Positions 1 through 10,000 of a stretch of DNA of 64,000 nt are shown here, in pieces (the stretch's first letter is position 1; every line of letters begins with the position of its first letter). The DNA is from Sphingomonas vulcanisoli (GTDB lineage: Bacteria; Pseudomonadota; Alphaproteobacteria; Sphingomonadales; Sphingomonadaceae): NCBI RefSeq assembly GCF_011761305.1, contig NZ_JAAOZC010000011.1:33550-97549 (forward strand), read 5' to 3'. The notes beneath the pieces are model-generated. The model was not told where the DNA came from, searched no databases, and saw only the letters and a list, made by a program, of their open reading frames with translations. Both the position numbers and the translations under genes were made by a program.

Positions 1-1394
<1,394 letters not shown>

Positions 1395-1431
1395 GAAAGG
1401 TCCGCGCTTTTTCGGAAGCTCGCCTCGAATT

Positions 1432-2646
1432 ATGGCCAGCACCAACGAGTCTGAAATCGTCTTGGATCTCTCGCGGCTGCTTTCACGCGTTCTCCATGCG
1501 ACACCCACTGGCGTAGACCGTTGCGAAATGGCCTATGCGCGTGGGCTGTTGAACCAGAGCGCCGAACGGCTGAGTTTCGCTGCTGTCCACCCGACCGGTC
1601 TCTACGGCCGCTTGGAAGGAAATGCTGTTCGGCGCTTTCTTGATGCGACGGAGGAACGGTGGCACAATCGAGACGTCAGATCGAAAACAGAAGCGCGGAA
1701 ATTTGCGGCGAAGAATCTGGTGGCATTGTTCCCTCGTAAAATCGCGCGCGACAACTCACGATCTAGACCGATTTACGTTCAGGCGTCGCCAAATAACCTT
1801 ACCCGCCCAAACCTCGTCGCACGCATACTCCGCCAAGAGGATGCGCGTTTCGTTTGTCTCGTACATGATCTTATACCATTGCAATTTCCCGAGTATGCCC
1901 GGGAAGGCGGAGCGGAAGATCATGAAATTCGCGTACGTACGATCGTGCGGCATGCTGAAGGCCTGGTTTGCAACTCTCACGCGACCCTTGGCGCTCTGCA
2001 GCCATGGTTCGACCGGCTTAATCGCAGCCCAACTGCGGTCGTCGCCAATTTAGGCACGCATGTTCCAAGTCTTTCGGCTGCTGCAGATCGGAATGGCAGG
2101 CCCTATTTCATCTGCATCGGCACCATCGAACCTCGCAAGAATCACCTCTTGCTTCTCCACCTGTGGCGCAAGATGTCGGAAATGCGGGGGCCTGAAAATA
2201 TTCCCAAGCTGATCATTGTCGGAAGGCGTGGTTGGGAAAATGAACAAGTGGTCGATATGCTGGAACGTTGCGTGATCCTGAAGGGGTGTGTCGAAGAATA
2301 TGGTCGAGCGGGCGACCAAGAGCTCCAATCGTTACTGGCGGGCGCAAGGGCTTTGCTTATGCCTTCTTTTGCGGAAGGCTACGGCATGCCCGTCAGCGAG
2401 GCGATGGCGTTGAACGTGCCGGTCGTGTGCAGCGACCTGCCCGCCTTGCACGAGGCGGGCAGCAGCATTCCGCAATATCTGGATCCGCTCGATGGGGCGG
2501 CGTGGTTACAAGCAATCGACGATCTGTGCTCGGAAAGGTCCAGTCTCGCGGCTATCCAGGCGCAGGCGCGGCTATCGTGGTCGCCCCCAGCATGGGACGA
2601 ACATATCGCCATTCTTCTTAATTTGATCCATAGGCTCCATCCATGA
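1432..2646 (+). CDS. Glycosyltransferase family 4
   Basis: This 404-residue retaining GT-B glycosyltransferase should add a sugar to the growing capsule chain at the cytoplasmic face of the inner membrane. The C-terminal nucleotide-sugar domain carries FICIGTIEPRKNH followed by PSFAEGYGMPVSEAMA, the E-x7-E type signature of GT4, and then VPVVCSDLPALHEAG. I chose the ATG at 1432 because the frame upstream is open only through a TTG inside the preceding gene, and MASTNESEIVLDLSRLL is a plausible domain start. The stop overlaps the ATG of the KpsM-type permease (ATGA at 2643-2646). Donor and acceptor are unknown. Confidence 0.85.
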   Translation: MASTNESEIVLDLSRLLSRVLHATPTGVDRCEMAYARGLLNQSAERLSFAAVHPTGLYGRLEGNAVRRFLDATEERWHNRDVRSKTEARKFAAKNLVALFPRKIARDNSRSRPIYVQASPNNLTRPNLVARILRQEDARFVCLVHDLIPLQFPEYAREGGAEDHEIRVRTIVRHAEGLVCNSHATLGALQPWFDRLNRSPTAVVANLGTHVPSLSAAADRNGRPYFICIGTIEPRKNHLLLLHLWRKMSEMRGPENIPKLIIVGRRGWENEQVVDMLERCVILKGCVEEYGRAGDQELQSLLAGARALLMPSFAEGYGMPVSEAMALNVPVVCSDLPALHEAGSSIPQYLDPLDGAAWLQAIDDLCSERSSLAAIQAQARLSWSPPAWDEHIAILLNLIHRLHP

Positions 2647-3458
2647 CGGCGTTCACTCCGACCCAGGTGCCCTCCAGAAACAATCTATGGACGGGCTTCG
2701 TCGTCCAGTGTCGTGTGATTGGCGCGCTGATCTTGCGCGAATTGCATACCCGATACGGTCGCGAGAATATCGGATACCTCTGGCTGGTCGCCGAGCCGAT
2801 GCTGTTGGCCAGCGTTATCGGATCACTCCATATGACCGGGCACACCGAATATGGCAGCGACATTCACCCATTGCCGTTCACCATCGTCGGCTACACGACC
2901 TTTATTCAGTTTCGCGGCATCGTGAACCGCAGCGAAGGCGCGGTCGAAGCAAATGCGCCGCTGCTGTACCATCGAATGGTTTCGATCTTCGATATCGTGA
3001 TGTCTCGCGCCTTGATCGAAGCAGCGGGATGTCTGATCGCTTATCTTCTATTAATGACGTTCTTGATCGGCATAGGATTGGCCAATTTCCCGGCTCGCCC
3101 GATATATTACATGCTCGCCCTCTTGTTCATGTTTTGGGTTTCGCTGATCCACTCCCTGATCATTGCTGCCATCTCTCACGAGAATCGAACAGTTGGACGC
3201 CTAGTTCACCCTTATACGTATTTTATGATTCCGCTCTCGGGAGCTTTTTTTCAGATGTCGTGGATATCCGAACCATATCGAAGTTGGCTTGGATGGTTCC
3301 CGCTCACTCATATTCTGGAAATGGCTCGATATGGCCAGTTTCACTCTGCCAACCTCAAGTATGTGAATATCGGCTATCTAACCGCGGTCTGTCTTGTCGG
3401 CACATGGGTTGGACTTACGGCCGTGAAGCTTCTTCGAAATAGGATACATTTGTCGTGA
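2643..3458 (+). CDS. kpsM: Capsule export ABC transporter permease, KpsM type
   Basis: This 271-residue integral membrane protein of the ABC-2 family would form the channel of the ATP-driven exporter that moves lipid-linked capsular polysaccharide across the inner membrane. The N-terminal LREL-TRYG-NIGYLWLVAEP stretch is characteristic of KpsM/BexB/CtrC and of related O-antigen permeases. About six hydrophobic segments follow, including ones near residues 130-155, 160-185 and 235-262. It is coupled to the preceding GT4 by an ATGA overlap. The ATPase partner is not adjacent as usual but about 29 kb away on the other strand. Downstream KpsE supports the group 2/3 capsule assignment rather than Wzm. 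Confidence 0.88.
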   Translation: MTAFTPTQVPSRNNLWTGFVVQCRVIGALILRELHTRYGRENIGYLWLVAEPMLLASVIGSLHMTGHTEYGSDIHPLPFTIVGYTTFIQFRGIVNRSEGAVEANAPLLYHRMVSIFDIVMSRALIEAAGCLIAYLLLMTFLIGIGLANFPARPIYYMLALLFMFWVSLIHSLIIAAISHENRTVGRLVHPYTYFMIPLSGAFFQMSWISEPYRSWLGWFPLTHILEMARYGQFHSANLKYVNIGYLTAVCLVGTWVGLTAVKLLRNRIHLS

Positions 3459-3504
3459 TCGGGACTCCTGAACAACCCCAGCTATCCTTCGGAGCAACGA
3501 CGCG

Positions 3505-4677
3505 ATGAACATGCACGGCGCTTTCACGACGATAGGCGATTCGACGAAACCAGACGAGTCGCGTTGGGCGAAGATCAAAGACCGGCTGGTCCGCTACCGC
3601 TTGTTTCTTATCGTAGTCGTGGCGCCGCTGTTGGTCGCCGCATTCTATCTCTACGCTATTGCTTCCGACCAGTATGAGTCTGAAGCGCATTTCTTGGTAC
3701 GCACGGTTGAGACGAAATCCGCTCCTGCGAGCGGCGGGTTAGGCCAAATTCTCAGTATGGCCACCGGCTCTTCATCCGCGCAATCGGAGACCATGAGCGT
3801 CGCTGATTTTCTCACGTCGCACGACGTGGTAAAAACACTGCGCTCGGAAGATCAACTCGTCGAGCGTTTCCGCCGCTCGGATATCGACCTGTTCGATAGA
3901 TTGTCGTCAGACAATCCTACGCCGGAAAAGCTTCTTAGCTTTTATCGTAAATATGTGTCGGTGCAGTTCGATACCGATACTGGTATTACAGAGCTCAAGG
4001 TCCGAAGCTTTTCACCCCAGGACTCGTACGAACTCATTCAAAAACTGCTGACGCTTGGGGAGCAGCACGTCAATATGCTTAACCAGCGCAGTTATAATGA
4101 CTCGGTTCTGACAGCGCAGCGGCAGCTCGCTGAGGCGGAAGTCGCTTTAGCGGTTTCTCAGGAACGCATTAGCAACTTTCGCGCCGCTAAGGCTGACATC
4201 GATCCAACTGCCTCTGGTCAGGCTCAGATCACGATGGTCGCAAGTCTGTCACAGCAACTTGCTGCTGCACGCGCGCAATTGACGGCCATGGGCGGGCTCA
4301 TCAACCCCGCAAGCCCGCAATACCGGGCCACGGCAGCTCATGTCGCGGCCCTTTCCACTCAGGTTGCTCTTCAAAACAACAAGCTGGCCGGCAGTGGCCA
4401 GACCATCGCAAGCGATGTTAGCGGCTATGAGGATCTCAAATTGCGTCAGCAGTTCGCCGCAAAGCGCTACGAGTCGGCGGCCGCCAGCCTTCAGGACGCC
4501 CGCGAGCAAGCCCGCCGACAGCAGCTTTATCTGGTGCGCGTGGTCGCGGCCAATGAACCGGTGAAATCCACATATCCAAAGCGCCTGCGTTGGTTGGGTA
4601 CGGCGTTGGTGGCGCTTTTGCTGCTCTATGCTATCATCTGGCTGCTGATTGCCGGTGTGCGGGAACACGCTGCCTGA
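3505..4677 (+). CDS. kpsE: Capsule polysaccharide export inner-membrane protein, KpsE/CtrB/BexC type
   Basis: This 390-residue polysaccharide co-polymerase of the PCP-3 class spans the periplasm between the KpsMT transporter and the KpsD outer-membrane channel. One membrane helix near residues 31-53 is followed by the YAIASDQYESEAHFLVRT motif typical of the family. A long, Ala/Gln-rich coiled-coil periplasmic region occupies about residues 180-350, and a second membrane helix near 365-385 ends the protein. This two-helix topology fits the family. An SD-like GGAG lies about 11 bases before the ATG, and a second in-frame ATG at 3511 is possible. It follows kpsM by 46 bases in the same direction. 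Confidence 0.9.
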   Translation: MNMHGAFTTIGDSTKPDESRWAKIKDRLVRYRLFLIVVVAPLLVAAFYLYAIASDQYESEAHFLVRTVETKSAPASGGLGQILSMATGSSSAQSETMSVADFLTSHDVVKTLRSEDQLVERFRRSDIDLFDRLSSDNPTPEKLLSFYRKYVSVQFDTDTGITELKVRSFSPQDSYELIQKLLTLGEQHVNMLNQRSYNDSVLTAQRQLAEAEVALAVSQERISNFRAAKADIDPTASGQAQITMVASLSQQLAAARAQLTAMGGLINPASPQYRATAAHVAALSTQVALQNNKLAGSGQTIASDVSGYEDLKLRQQFAAKRYESAAASLQDAREQARRQQLYLVRVVAANEPVKSTYPKRLRWLGTALVALLLLYAIIWLLIAGVREHAA

Positions 4678-4743
4678 TTCATCCCGCTTGCCCTTGGAAG
4701 GGAACGCTCCTCTCCGCCGCAACACCGTTCACCGGAAAACTGA

Positions 4744-5865
4744 ATGACTTCGTTATCGCTGGCCAGTTTTGACGACTACCTGCCGCAGTTGCTGTCGGGA
4801 ACAGCATCGAGCTTGGATCTGGGACCTGAGCGCGAGACAATCCAGCGTCCGCCGGCCTTTGTCATTGGCACCTTACCGCTCGAGATCAGCTATTCCCTTT
4901 ACGCAGAAACGCATACCGGGCCGATCCGCCTGTATACGCTTAAGGACGGCCGGATGACGGCTGATGGCATCATCATTCACGGCGAAACCGTGCTTTTCAG
5001 CTGGCAGTTCAACCATCCAGATTACCATGTCCGCGATGTTGTTCATCGCCATCTTGGCGGAGCGCTGAGCCTGCCAGTGCGGCGCATCGAAACCCGCGCG
5101 GTCATGCTCTCTGGACCAGGCTATACGGTTTACGGTCACTGGTTGATCGATATCCTACCTCGACTTTGGGTTTTAAGGGCTGCGGGTTTCGACCTGAAGC
5201 AAATGAATTTCATCGTACCTTTCGATCGGCCTGATTTTGCTGTCCGACTTTTGGAGTTGTTTGGGATCAATGAGGCTCAGCTCATCCCTTATGATGATAA
5301 GCGCGAAATACTGGAGGTGGCGGAGCTCATTCTGCCTACCAATCTGCGGCGTGGCAGCCGACTGGACCCGCTCATGCGGCAGGTCCGCCAGTTTTTCCTC
5401 GAAAGCGCGGAGAGTGCATTGAATCAGGCAAGTCCGGTCGAGGACTGTCCACGGGTATTCATCTCCCGCCAAAACGCCGATCCTTCACGTACGCTGATCA
5501 ATCGGTCACGCATCGAAGAATTGGCTCAGCACGCTGGATATAAGATCGTTGCCCCCGAAAGCCTGTCGATCGTCGAACAAATACAGCTGTTTCAGGGCGC
5601 CGACTCTGTCGTGGGCGAATATGGGTCCGGTCTGCACAATGCGTTGTTTGCGGGGCCCGGAACCTCGATCTGCGCCATGCGGGGAAGCTCGATCCACCCC
5701 GGATTTATCCAATCCTCTATCGCTGATATCTGCGATCAATCTATAGGCTATGTTCTCGGCCCGACCGATATCGGTGCGATCGACCAATCCTTTGAGATTT
5801 CGGACGGTGCATTGGGTGGCGCCCTTCATTGCATGTCGCTACTTCGCAGCGACTCCCGCGGATAG
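4744..5865 (+). CDS. Glycosyltransferase family 61 (DUF563)
   Basis: This 373-residue protein carries GT61 (DUF563) hallmarks. YGHWLIDILPRLW near residue 126 holds the conserved histidine and aspartate, and FISRQ near 238 is followed by a C-terminal half with GADSVVGEYGSGLHNALF, where the glycine-serine-glycine-leucine-histidine block is conserved. GT61 enzymes transfer pentoses or hexoses, and bacterial members are frequent in capsule loci. It lies 66 bases after kpsE with no other gene between and is probably co-transcribed. There is no signal peptide, so it should act in the cytoplasm. The donor is unknown. Confidence 0.85.
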   Translation: MTSLSLASFDDYLPQLLSGTASSLDLGPERETIQRPPAFVIGTLPLEISYSLYAETHTGPIRLYTLKDGRMTADGIIIHGETVLFSWQFNHPDYHVRDVVHRHLGGALSLPVRRIETRAVMLSGPGYTVYGHWLIDILPRLWVLRAAGFDLKQMNFIVPFDRPDFAVRLLELFGINEAQLIPYDDKREILEVAELILPTNLRRGSRLDPLMRQVRQFFLESAESALNQASPVEDCPRVFISRQNADPSRTLINRSRIEELAQHAGYKIVAPESLSIVEQIQLFQGADSVVGEYGSGLHNALFAGPGTSICAMRGSSIHPGFIQSSIADICDQSIGYVLGPTDIGAIDQSFEISDGALGGALHCMSLLRSDSRG

Positions 5866-5944
5866 CCGCAATGGCGTCAAAAAGTTTGCCCGGCATTTGC
5901 GGCTGTGGTGAACCACCGTTTCGAGGTGTGTTTTCGACGGGTGA

Positions 5945-6841
5945 ATGATGACAAGTTTACTGGACGATACCCTTTGGATCGACCTCCCAGCGGCTGAGGC
6001 GCGTATCGAAGAGCTCGGCAAGCTTCCGGGATGCGAAAAGCTCGCACGGCATTTGACCGATTTTTATCGAGACGGCTTCCTCGTTCTTGAGAACGCTGTC
6101 AGCGAGGCTGCGATCGAAGCCTATTTAGGTGACTTCGATCGCGCCGCGCAATCCGAGCATAGCATAATGGTATCCTACGGTCGGGATGTGTTCCCGATTG
6201 CAGGGCAGGATCTACGCAAACCATTGCTCAAGGTGCTCGACACACATGTTAAGATTCCCTCGGCCCTAGATCTGGCATTGGCCCCTGACATCGTTGAGGT
6301 GCTACGCATCCTTTTCGAGGGCACCCCGCTTGCCTTTCAAAGCCTGCATTTCGAAGTAGGATCGACGCAAGCGATTCATCAGGATACCGCATATGTGGTC
6401 GTCGATAGGCCCCGAAGAATTGCCGCAGCGTGGATTGCGCTGGAAGATATTAAGCCAGGAACGGGAGAATTGATTTACTATCCGGGAAGCCATCGTCTCG
6501 GGGAGTTCCTTTATCCTGGAAACAAAAAGCATTGGAATCCTGCGACGGATGGCGAGGATGTCCACAATGACCATCTGCGATGGTTGCACGAAACAGCTAA
6601 GGCTAAAGACGTCGCATTAGCTTCGTTTCTTCCCAAAAAGGGTGATGTGCTAATCTGGCACGCAGATCTCGCGCATGGCGGCAGCGAAATCCTGGATATG
6701 TCCGCGACGCGCCGGAGTCTCGTAGTTCATTATACGCCTTCTGTAGCGACACCGCACTATTTTAACCACATTCCGGCTGAGCGAAGGAAGAAGGTGGCGG
6801 TACATGACGGATATATTTCATCAATGTACTACGACTTCTGA
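5945..6841 (+). CDS. Phytanoyl-CoA dioxygenase (PhyH) family oxygenase
   Basis: This 298-residue protein looks like a non-haem Fe(II)/2-oxoglutarate-dependent oxygenase. The N-terminal YRDGFLVLENAV block (near residues 39-50) is typical of PhyH. The iron-binding HxD is in HQDTAYVVV near residue 145, the distal histidine in DLAHGGS near 242, and a candidate 2-oxoglutarate arginine in TRRSLVVHY. All three iron ligands therefore appear present. In a polysaccharide locus it could hydroxylate a sugar, a sugar acyl group or a lipid carrier; this is inference. ATG codons at 5945 and 5948 are both possible starts. It sits in the forward operon between GT61 and the coiled-coil gene. A possible remnant of a second PhyH gene lies at 37.1 kb. 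Confidence 0.82.
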   Translation: MMTSLLDDTLWIDLPAAEARIEELGKLPGCEKLARHLTDFYRDGFLVLENAVSEAAIEAYLGDFDRAAQSEHSIMVSYGRDVFPIAGQDLRKPLLKVLDTHVKIPSALDLALAPDIVEVLRILFEGTPLAFQSLHFEVGSTQAIHQDTAYVVVDRPRRIAAAWIALEDIKPGTGELIYYPGSHRLGEFLYPGNKKHWNPATDGEDVHNDHLRWLHETAKAKDVALASFLPKKGDVLIWHADLAHGGSEILDMSATRRSLVVHYTPSVATPHYFNHIPAERRKKVAVHDGYISSMYYDF

Positions 6842-7034
6842 CGATTCTTGAAGGGACGTCGGACGGCGATTTCATGTTTCGGACCGACCGCACCAGGGCT
6901 ATCGCCCTCTTTCATGTCAACTCGTCGAGATAATTCGACGGCGCGCCGACCTGCACCTCAATATCAGGCTTTCCACCTGCAAGTGATCGGCCTTATGCCG
7001 AAACGGCGTGAACACCCCATGGTGGAGACCTGAG

Positions 7035-7577
7035 TTGAACCGGGACAGAACCCAAATGGTGGAAGAATCCTCGGCGTCCGATAGGCCTGAAGGTGATCCA
7101 AAGGTTCAGCGCGAAATCAATGCGCTTCGTGAGGATGTGGCGGTCATCCGTCAGGCCCTAATGGGGCGTTCGGAAGATCGCTCGCGCACAGTTTTGCATA
7201 TGGAAGCTTTGAAAGGCAAAGTTGCCGCCTTTTTCGATCAAGTGGCGCTCGACCAAGATACGCTTAAAAATGCCATGATCGGTACAGAACGCGCTTTGGC
7301 GCAATGCCAGATTCAGATCGAGCAGTCCGTCGCTCAAGGTGAGCGGTTGGCGACCGCCGTAGGCGAAGCAACCCGTGAGTTTCGCGAGCGCTCGGTAGCC
7401 ACGGAAGCTGAGATCGCGCGCATTCATCATTTGATGGAGACGCGCGTCGCAGCACTCGAAACGGAAATTTTGCGGCAAGGCCAAACACTTGAAACGTGCG
7501 AAAATTCATTCCGCCGCTTGCGAGAAAAGGCAGGTTTCTTCCGGTATCGGCTGCTGAAGCGCGGTTCGCGGGAATGA
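7035..7577 (+). CDS. Predicted coiled-coil protein of unknown function
   Basis: The product is about 180 residues, charged and helical, with no membrane segment or signal peptide and no family I recognise. Its heptad-like Glu/Arg/Ala pattern from about residue 25 to 165 predicts an extended coiled coil. A TTG at 7035 is favoured because GGAG at 7024-7027 lies seven bases upstream; ATG 7056 (about 173 residues) and GTG 7008 are alternatives. The stop overlaps the ATG of the following large glycosyltransferase in an ATGA, so the two are translationally coupled. Inference: it may act as a chain-length ruler or scaffold for that transferase, as coiled coils do in some O-antigen systems. Confidence 0.6.
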   Translation: MNRDRTQMVEESSASDRPEGDPKVQREINALREDVAVIRQALMGRSEDRSRTVLHMEALKGKVAAFFDQVALDQDTLKNAMIGTERALAQCQIQIEQSVAQGERLATAVGEATREFRERSVATEAEIARIHHLMETRVAALETEILRQGQTLETCENSFRRLREKAGFFRYRLLKRGSRE

Positions 7578-9934
7578 ACGCCGAACGCCTTTTTGAGGCT
7601 TTACTTTCTAGCGAACTGTTCGAACAAGAATTTTACCAGGAGGCCGTTGGGCGCGTTTTCTCGACGCGGGCGGAAGCTGCTCGTCACTATTTGGACGTGG
7701 GCCAGCAGATCGACATCGAGCCATCGCCACATTTCGACAGCGGATATTACAAGGGAGCTAACCCCGACATAGTCGCTGCCGGCTTGAACCCGTTTCAGCA
7801 CTTTCTGCTACATGGACTGGGGGAGGGGCGACGTGCGATTCTGTCACGCTCCCCTCGCGCGGTACGACCGACTGCCCCCGCCGCGTCGCAGTGGGAAGCC
7901 ACGAAAGGGCGGTTCGTCCGAGGCCTTAGTTCACCTCTGGCCGCGCAAGATGACGATCGCTCCGTGGACGTTGTTATCCCCGCCTACCGCGGCTTTGATG
8001 ATACGCTCGCCTGCATAGAGTCCGTATGCCAAAGTACCAACGTCACGCCATATCGCCTGATCGTGATCGACGACTGCGGGCCTGATCCTGCTCTTTCAGA
8101 CGCACTCGAAAAGCTCGCGACCTCGGGTATCATCATGCTCATTCGCAACGCGACCAATCTCGGGTTCGTCGGCACCGCGAATTTGGGAATCGCATTGAGC
8201 GGAAACCGTGACGTCATCCTGCTGAATTCCGATACTGTCGTGTATGGCAACTGGATCGATCGCCTGCGCCGCCACGCTTACGCAAAAGGGCCCGTCGCGA
8301 CGGTTACACCGCTGTCGAACAATGCAACGATCTGCAGCTATCCATATTTCTGCGAATCAAACAATCAGAAACTTGAGATAGACTTTGAGACGGTCGATAC
8401 ATTAGCCTGTACCGTCAATCATGGCCTAAGCACAGTCGTACCGACTGGTGTCGGCTTTTGCTTCTATATGAGAAGGGCCGCCGTCGACGATATCGGTGTA
8501 TTTAACCAGGATCTTTTTAAAAAAGGATATGGTGAGGAGAACGACTATTGCATGCGTGCGGCAGATGCAGGCTGGATTAATCTGGCAGCTCTCGACATCT
8601 TCGTAAGGCACACGGGAGAAGTCTCCTTCGGTGGGGATGCCGGCGCTGGAAAGAAAAAGGCTTACGAACGCCTTACTGCCGCACACCCCCGATACGAAAC
8701 GCTGGTGGGTGAATGCTTACGACGTGATCCGCTCAGACCAGGACGGGAAGCGATCGACATTGCCCGCTTCGCTCGCACTGCTGTCGGTCGCCGAGGCGTT
8801 TTGATGGTCCAACACAGCTGGGGTGGCGGCGTCGATCGGCATGTCCAAGATCTTGCTAATTTGATCGCGTCGGACGGCGTTCCCGCTCTGGTGTCCACAA
8901 TGGACAAGACCAGCAATACGCATCCTATCTGTCACGGGACGAGCGATGATTACCCGAACCTCCCTTCCATATCATGGTTCGATGAAGCGCGGTCGGTAGA
9001 ACTTCTCGAGGCACTCGGCATCGGCATAGTGCACATCCATTCGCTCGTCGGCAGCGCCTTGCCGGAAATTCGCCAAATGCTCCGAGTTCTGCAGTCTGCC
9101 AACATCGCCTGTGTCTTTACGATCCATGATTACGCCCCGGTTTGTCCAAGATTGAACCTGATCGATTGGTCAGGATCGTTCTGTAACAATAGCGATATTG
9201 ACTATTGCAGAGTATGTTTGGACAGAACTTCCTCGCTATTCGGCGTGGTGGATATCGACGACTGGCTGGAAACATACCGTTTACTGATGGAGAGCGCCCA
9301 ACTCTTGATGGTTCCGCATCAGGACGTGGCGAACAGACTCCGCGATCGGTTCGATCTGCCATATCCTTTCCGCGTAAAGCAGCACGCATCACCGAAAGAC
9401 GCGCAGCCGGTGGTCATAAAAAGGACCGGATCGCTTGATCGATCGGTCGGCATTATCGGCGCCATAGGCCCCCACAAAGGTTCGGCGATCGTCCAACACC
9501 TTTGCACGGACGCGATCCAGCGCGGGCTACCAATCCGATACACTGTGTTTGGCTATGTCGATTTTAACGCCCAACTGTACCGAAATTTGACGGTAACCGG
9601 TCGATATCGGGAACGGGAGTTGCCCTACCTCATCGAAAAAACGCCGGTGGATCTTGCGCTGTTACCGTCGCTTTGGCCCGAAACTTTCTGTTATGCGCTG
9701 GACTACGCATTCGACCACAGGATTTTCCCGATCGTTTTCGATATGGGCGCCCAAGCCACGCGAGTGAGGGATGTGGGTTTTGGCGCGGTTCTGCCGCTTG
9801 ATGCCATGTTCAACCCCTCAGCCATCAATGACTTCATCATGAACATTGACCTAGACACAAGAGCAAGCCCCAAGGAGGAGCCACAACGGCGCTGGATATC
9901 AGCGCAATCTTATTATGAGGGGCTCATCAGCTGA
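7574..9934 (+). CDS. Large two-domain glycosyltransferase (GT2 plus GT4-like) with N-terminal FDxxYY module
   Basis: This 786-residue protein probably makes two linkages in the capsule repeat. Residues about 15-80 hold a short module with FDSGYYKGANPDIVAAG and HFLLHGLGEGR, which recurs in other transferases of this locus. Residues about 125-390 form a GT2 (GT-A) domain with VDVVIPAYRG, the nucleotide-binding IDDCG, NLGFVGTANLGI and the metal-binding LLNSDT. The remainder, from VLMVQHSWGGGVDRH near 410, resembles a GT4-type GT-B domain with FTIHDYAPVCPR and a cysteine group. The ATG at 7574 overlaps the previous stop; the frame extends upstream only through a GTG inside that gene. It is the last forward gene before a convergent block. 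Confidence 0.82.
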   Translation: MNAERLFEALLSSELFEQEFYQEAVGRVFSTRAEAARHYLDVGQQIDIEPSPHFDSGYYKGANPDIVAAGLNPFQHFLLHGLGEGRRAILSRSPRAVRPTAPAASQWEATKGRFVRGLSSPLAAQDDDRSVDVVIPAYRGFDDTLACIESVCQSTNVTPYRLIVIDDCGPDPALSDALEKLATSGIIMLIRNATNLGFVGTANLGIALSGNRDVILLNSDTVVYGNWIDRLRRHAYAKGPVATVTPLSNNATICSYPYFCESNNQKLEIDFETVDTLACTVNHGLSTVVPTGVGFCFYMRRAAVDDIGVFNQDLFKKGYGEENDYCMRAADAGWINLAALDIFVRHTGEVSFGGDAGAGKKKAYERLTAAHPRYETLVGECLRRDPLRPGREAIDIARFARTAVGRRGVLMVQHSWGGGVDRHVQDLANLIASDGVPALVSTMDKTSNTHPICHGTSDDYPNLPSISWFDEARSVELLEALGIGIVHIHSLVGSALPEIRQMLRVLQSANIACVFTIHDYAPVCPRLNLIDWSGSFCNNSDIDYCRVCLDRTSSLFGVVDIDDWLETYRLLMESAQLLMVPHQDVANRLRDRFDLPYPFRVKQHASPKDAQPVVIKRTGSLDRSVGIIGAIGPHKGSAIVQHLCTDAIQRGLPIRYTVFGYVDFNAQLYRNLTVTGRYRERELPYLIEKTPVDLALLPSLWPETFCYALDYAFDHRIFPIVFDMGAQATRVRDVGFGAVLPLDAMFNPSAINDFIMNIDLDTRASPKEEPQRRWISAQSYYEGLIS

Positions 9935-10000
9935 AGGCATCGCGAGGCCCAGCCAATCGATATCGGCCGCGGAACCCCGAAAGATGGTGTAGTCCGGTGA

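Noticed and set aside
2643..3458. O-antigen permease Wzm
   Set aside because: The adjacent KpsE and the KpsT without a C-terminal sugar-binding domain fit a capsule exporter better.
6848..7033. Short forward frame between the PhyH gene and the coiled-coil gene
   Set aside because: No good ribosome binding site, low-complexity composition and no resemblance to known proteins; probably untranslated.
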